Positions 5,958-7,495 of a DNA stretch of 7,495 nucleotides are shown piece by piece. The position numbers and the translations under genes were made by a program. Source of the stretch: Gemmatimonadota bacterium (GTDB lineage: Bacteria > Gemmatimonadota > Gemmatimonadetes > Gemmatimonadales > Gemmatimonadaceae); the NCBI GenBank assembly GCA_947475795.1, contig CANJOX010000156.1, positions 1-7,495 of the forward strand, in the 5' to 3' direction. The notes under the pieces are model-generated. The model was not told the DNA's origin, made no database searches, and was given only the letters and a program-made list of their open reading frames with translations. The stretch's first letter is position 1, and every line of letters starts with the position of its first letter.

Positions 5958-6283
5958 GGGGGTTCCGAACACGACTCTACCGGGGGCACGCCCCGGCGCG
6001 CAAGCTCCTCGGCCACCGCTTTCAGATGTCGTGGGTGCACATACCGGGCGAGCCGGAAGAAGTTCCGGCGCGCGTCGGGCTCGTCGGAGAGAAAGCGCCA
6101 GAGGGGCCGGCCGGCCTTGCGTGTGTTGCAGCCCCTACAGGCGGTCACTACGTTGCCCAGAGATCCGTCGCCGCCGCGCATCCGCGGCTGGACGTGGTCG
6201 ACGCTGAGATTCTCCACGTCGAGCACTTGCCCGCAGTACACGCAGCGGTGCCCGTCCCGTGCGAAGACGTCGAAGCGGTTCAC
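5954..6283 (-). CDS. HNH endonuclease-fold protein
   Basis: This encodes 109 residues, a compact stand-alone HNH domain. FARDGHRCVYCG supplies the first zinc pair (Cys14, Cys17). LSVDHVQPRMRGGDGSLGNVVTACRGCNTRKAGR follows, with the catalytic His30 in 'DH', Asn44, the second zinc pair (Cys49, Cys52) and Asn53. This is the McrA-like beta-beta-alpha metal fold used by many nucleases to cut DNA. Whether this small copy cuts DNA, and which sequence, cannot be told. The start is GTG 6283: no ATG, GTG or TTG lies further upstream in this frame before a stop. Its stop overlaps htpX (ATGA), so the two genes form an operon. The initiation region is unusually structured (see 6277-6317). Confidence 0.88.
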   Translation of the reverse strand: MNRFDVFARDGHRCVYCGQVLDVENLSVDHVQPRMRGGDGSLGNVVTACRGCNTRKAGRPLWRFLSDEPDARRNFFRLARYVHPRHLKAVAEELARRGVPPVESCSEPP

Positions 6284-6317
6284 CCGGGTCTGCCCGTCAT
6301 CACTCCTCCTGTGAACC
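6277..6317 (-). promoter_or_regulatory. Structured translation-initiation region of the HNH gene
   Basis: On the minus strand GGTTCAC (6317-6311) pairs perfectly with GTGAACC (6283-6277), whose first three bases are the HNH start codon. Between the arms lie a perfect Shine-Dalgarno AGGAGG (6310-6305), an ATG at 6300 and a small inner hairpin CGGG-CAGA-CCCG (6296-6285). The Shine-Dalgarno is 21 nt from the GTG in the linear sequence, but only about 9 nt if the inner hairpin is looped out. The outer stem would instead hide the start codon. The sequence facts are certain; the regulatory reading is inference. Confidence 0.5.
6280..6300 (-). other. Six-codon mini-ORF (MTGRPG) overlapping the HNH start
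   Basis: ATG 6300 lies 4 nt after a perfect AGGAGG and opens a six-codon frame that ends in TGA at 6282-6280. The stop overlaps the HNH start codon as GTGA. It could be a coupling leader peptide that delivers ribosomes to the GTG. It is too short to judge by coding content. Confidence 0.35.
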
Positions 6318-6337
6318 TTCCGGATCGCGGTCGCCGC

Positions 6338-6622
6338 ATGATCTTCGATCGGCTGACCAAGTTCCTCGACACCGAGGAAAGCACGGCGACCCCTGATGAT
6401 GTCCCGCCCCGCCTGACCTTCACCGCCATCCAGAGCCTGCGCATGTCCCGTTCCCGCGAACGCATTCTGACCAACCTCGAAGAGATGTACCGCGAAGCGT
6501 TCGAGCGCGCCAAGGAAACCGGCGATCCGTCGGCCATGGCGTCACTCGACTTCGCGTACCGCCGCGAGCAGCTGTACTTCGAGATCCTGCTGGACGTGCG
6601 CGACGCGATGGAGAAGAAGTAA
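6338..6622 (+). CDS. Small helical hypothetical protein
   Basis: The protein has 94 residues and no family that I recognise. It is predicted to be nearly all helix and highly charged, without a signal peptide, membrane segment or cysteines. A short N-terminal amphipathic stretch (MIFDRLTKFL) is followed by a polar, proline-containing linker (11-25), then helices across about 27-60 and 64-93. The end is DVRDAMEKK. The ATG at 6338 is the natural start; an in-frame GTG at 6311 would add nine residues. There is no Shine-Dalgarno on this strand. It is divergent from the HNH gene (54 nt between start codons) and converges on the cytochrome gene with only 8 nt between stops. The regular third-position GC bias and clean length support a real gene. 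Confidence 0.65.
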   Translation: MIFDRLTKFLDTEESTATPDDVPPRLTFTAIQSLRMSRSRERILTNLEEMYREAFERAKETGDPSAMASLDFAYRREQLYFEILLDVRDAMEKK

Positions 6623-6625
6623 GGG

Positions 6626-6639
6626 ACGCGTTACCGCGT
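6626..6639. terminator. Small hairpin at the convergent gene junction
   Basis: ACGCG (6626-6630) and CGCGT (6635-6639) form a 5-bp stem around a TTAC loop that contains the cytochrome stop codon. It is short and has no T-run, so a role as a shared terminator is only a possibility. Confidence 0.2.
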
Positions 6640-7495
6640 GGGCTTTCTGGAGCCCACATAGGCCGCCAGCGCCACCATGTCGCGCACCGTGAGTCGTTCC
6701 ACGACGGGCCACATGGACGCGCTGGCCGAGTCGCTCCGGGCGCCGGTGCGGAAGTTGATCAGCTGCCGCAGGATGTTGGACGGCGCGCGGCCGGCGATCG
6801 GTGGCACCTGATCCTTGCCCAGCAGGTCGGGGCCGTGGCACGCCACGCACGACGTCGCCGCGCCGGCCGGCCCGCGGGTGGCCAGCGATCGTCCGCGTGC
6901 GATGCTGCCCACGGGGACGTAGCTGATGTACGGGACGCCCGGATCGCGCAGTTCGTGGCGTTCAAACGTCTCGGGCACTTCGATCAGTCGTCCGTCCAGG
7001 GGCTCCGTGCCGGGATCCCCGTACGCGAACAGCATGCCCTCGATCCGCGTCTTTGGTACGCGCGCCACTTCCACCACGCGATTGCGTCGTGTGAGCGCGA
7101 GGTGCTCGAAATAGCGTGCGGCCGTGACCACGTCCGAGTCGGCCACGGCCTTGGCCAGCGTGTGCATGCTGTTGGTGGGCGAGGCGGGATTGGCGGCCAG
7201 CCGGGTGCCGTTGCGGAACGCCGCGACCTGCCGGATGGTGTACTCCGCCGGTAAGCCGGCCAGCGTGCCGTTTTCGGGGCGTCCCTGCCCGTCGGGGAGG
7301 TGGCAGTAGCCGCAGCCCCGCGCGTTAGGGGGCACGCCGTATTGCACCGACGCCGGCATCGGTGGGTGCGACTGCGGGAACCAGTCGGGGATGTCGAACC
7401 CGTTGCTCACCTGCCGCATGGTGTACGTGCGCGTGGAGCGCGGCACCCGACGCCGCACCACGCTGTCCGGCTTGGGGGCGGGTGCGGCGGCCGCC
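6631..7495 (-). CDS. Diheme c-type cytochrome, 5' end outside the window
   Basis: The frame is open to the window edge, so the N-terminus, presumably with a signal peptide, is missing. The visible start is an Ala/Pro-rich stretch typical of the linker after a signal or membrane anchor. Counting residues from the GTG at 7461, two heme-attachment motifs are present: CGYCH (50-54) and CVACH (205-209). Each heme domain has a plausible distal Met ligand followed by a helix: Met100 in NSMHTLAKAVADSDVVTAARYF and Met250 in ASMWPVVERLTVRDMVALAAYVGS. This is the tandem arrangement of cytochrome c4-like electron carriers of the periplasm. The segment between domains (about 125-190) contains RLIEVPETFE and YVPVGSIARGRSLA. 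Partners are unknown, since the neighbouring genes upstream are not in the window. The final residues are SRKPTR. Confidence 0.85.
   Translation of the reverse strand, partial: AAAAPAPKPDSVVRRRVPRSTRTYTMRQVSNGFDIPDWFPQSHPPMPASVQYGVPPNARGCGYCHLPDGQGRPENGTLAGLPAEYTIRQVAAFRNGTRLAANPASPTNSMHTLAKAVADSDVVTAARYFEHLALTRRNRVVEVARVPKTRIEGMLFAYGDPGTEPLDGRLIEVPETFERHELRDPGVPYISYVPVGSIARGRSLATRGPAGAATSCVACHGPDLLGKDQVPPIAGRAPSNILRQLINFRTGARSDSASASMWPVVERLTVRDMVALAAYVGSRKPTR

Noticed and set aside
5169..6314. 381-codon plus-strand open frame
   Set aside because: It is antisense to htpX and the HNH gene and has shadow composition (His/Arg/Asp-rich).

Overview
The window is GC-rich chromosomal DNA (roughly two-thirds G+C by eye) with dense, short-spaced genes, strong third-position GC bias and several stop/start overlaps. 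The cargo fits a free-living, Gram-negative-type (diderm) bacterium: a secreted outer-membrane beta-barrel protein, a multi-domain c-type cytochrome and HtpX. The composition and the style of the hypothetical proteins recall Gemmatimonadota, but that placement is inference from general resemblance. No tRNA, rRNA, CRISPR array or insertion sequence is visible.

Layout. 1-420 (+) is the C-terminal part of an M24 metallopeptidase. 421-576 is noncoding and holds a 37-nt imperfect inverted repeat between convergent genes. 577-1949 (-) is a two-gene operon, a two-domain rhodanese followed by an OsmC-like protein, coupled by a TGATG junction. From a 90-bp divergent spacer, 2040-3522 (+) carries an Rmd1/YagE-like protein with a C-terminal membrane helix and then a thioredoxin-like [2Fe-2S] ferredoxin. 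3536-4939 (-) is a secreted barrel protein of unknown function. 4940-5120 is noncoding with several hairpins. 5121-6283 (-) is an HNH endonuclease plus htpX operon with an ATGA overlap. 6338-6622 (+) is a small helical hypothetical protein, and 6631-7495 (-) is a diheme cytochrome c cut by the window edge.

Function. The best-supported groupings are the sulfur/redox pair (sulfurtransferase and OsmC-like thiol protein), the ferredoxin next to the Rmd1-like membrane protein, and the HNH/htpX pair, in which a membrane quality-control protease is translationally coupled to a small nuclease-fold protein.

No classical defence system or mobile island is visible. The most unusual signals are noncoding: the G-rich 15-nt-unit inverted repeat at 444-536, the folded translation-initiation region in front of the HNH gene (6277-6317), and -10-like hexamers 5-6 nt before start codons, which suggest leaderless transcripts.
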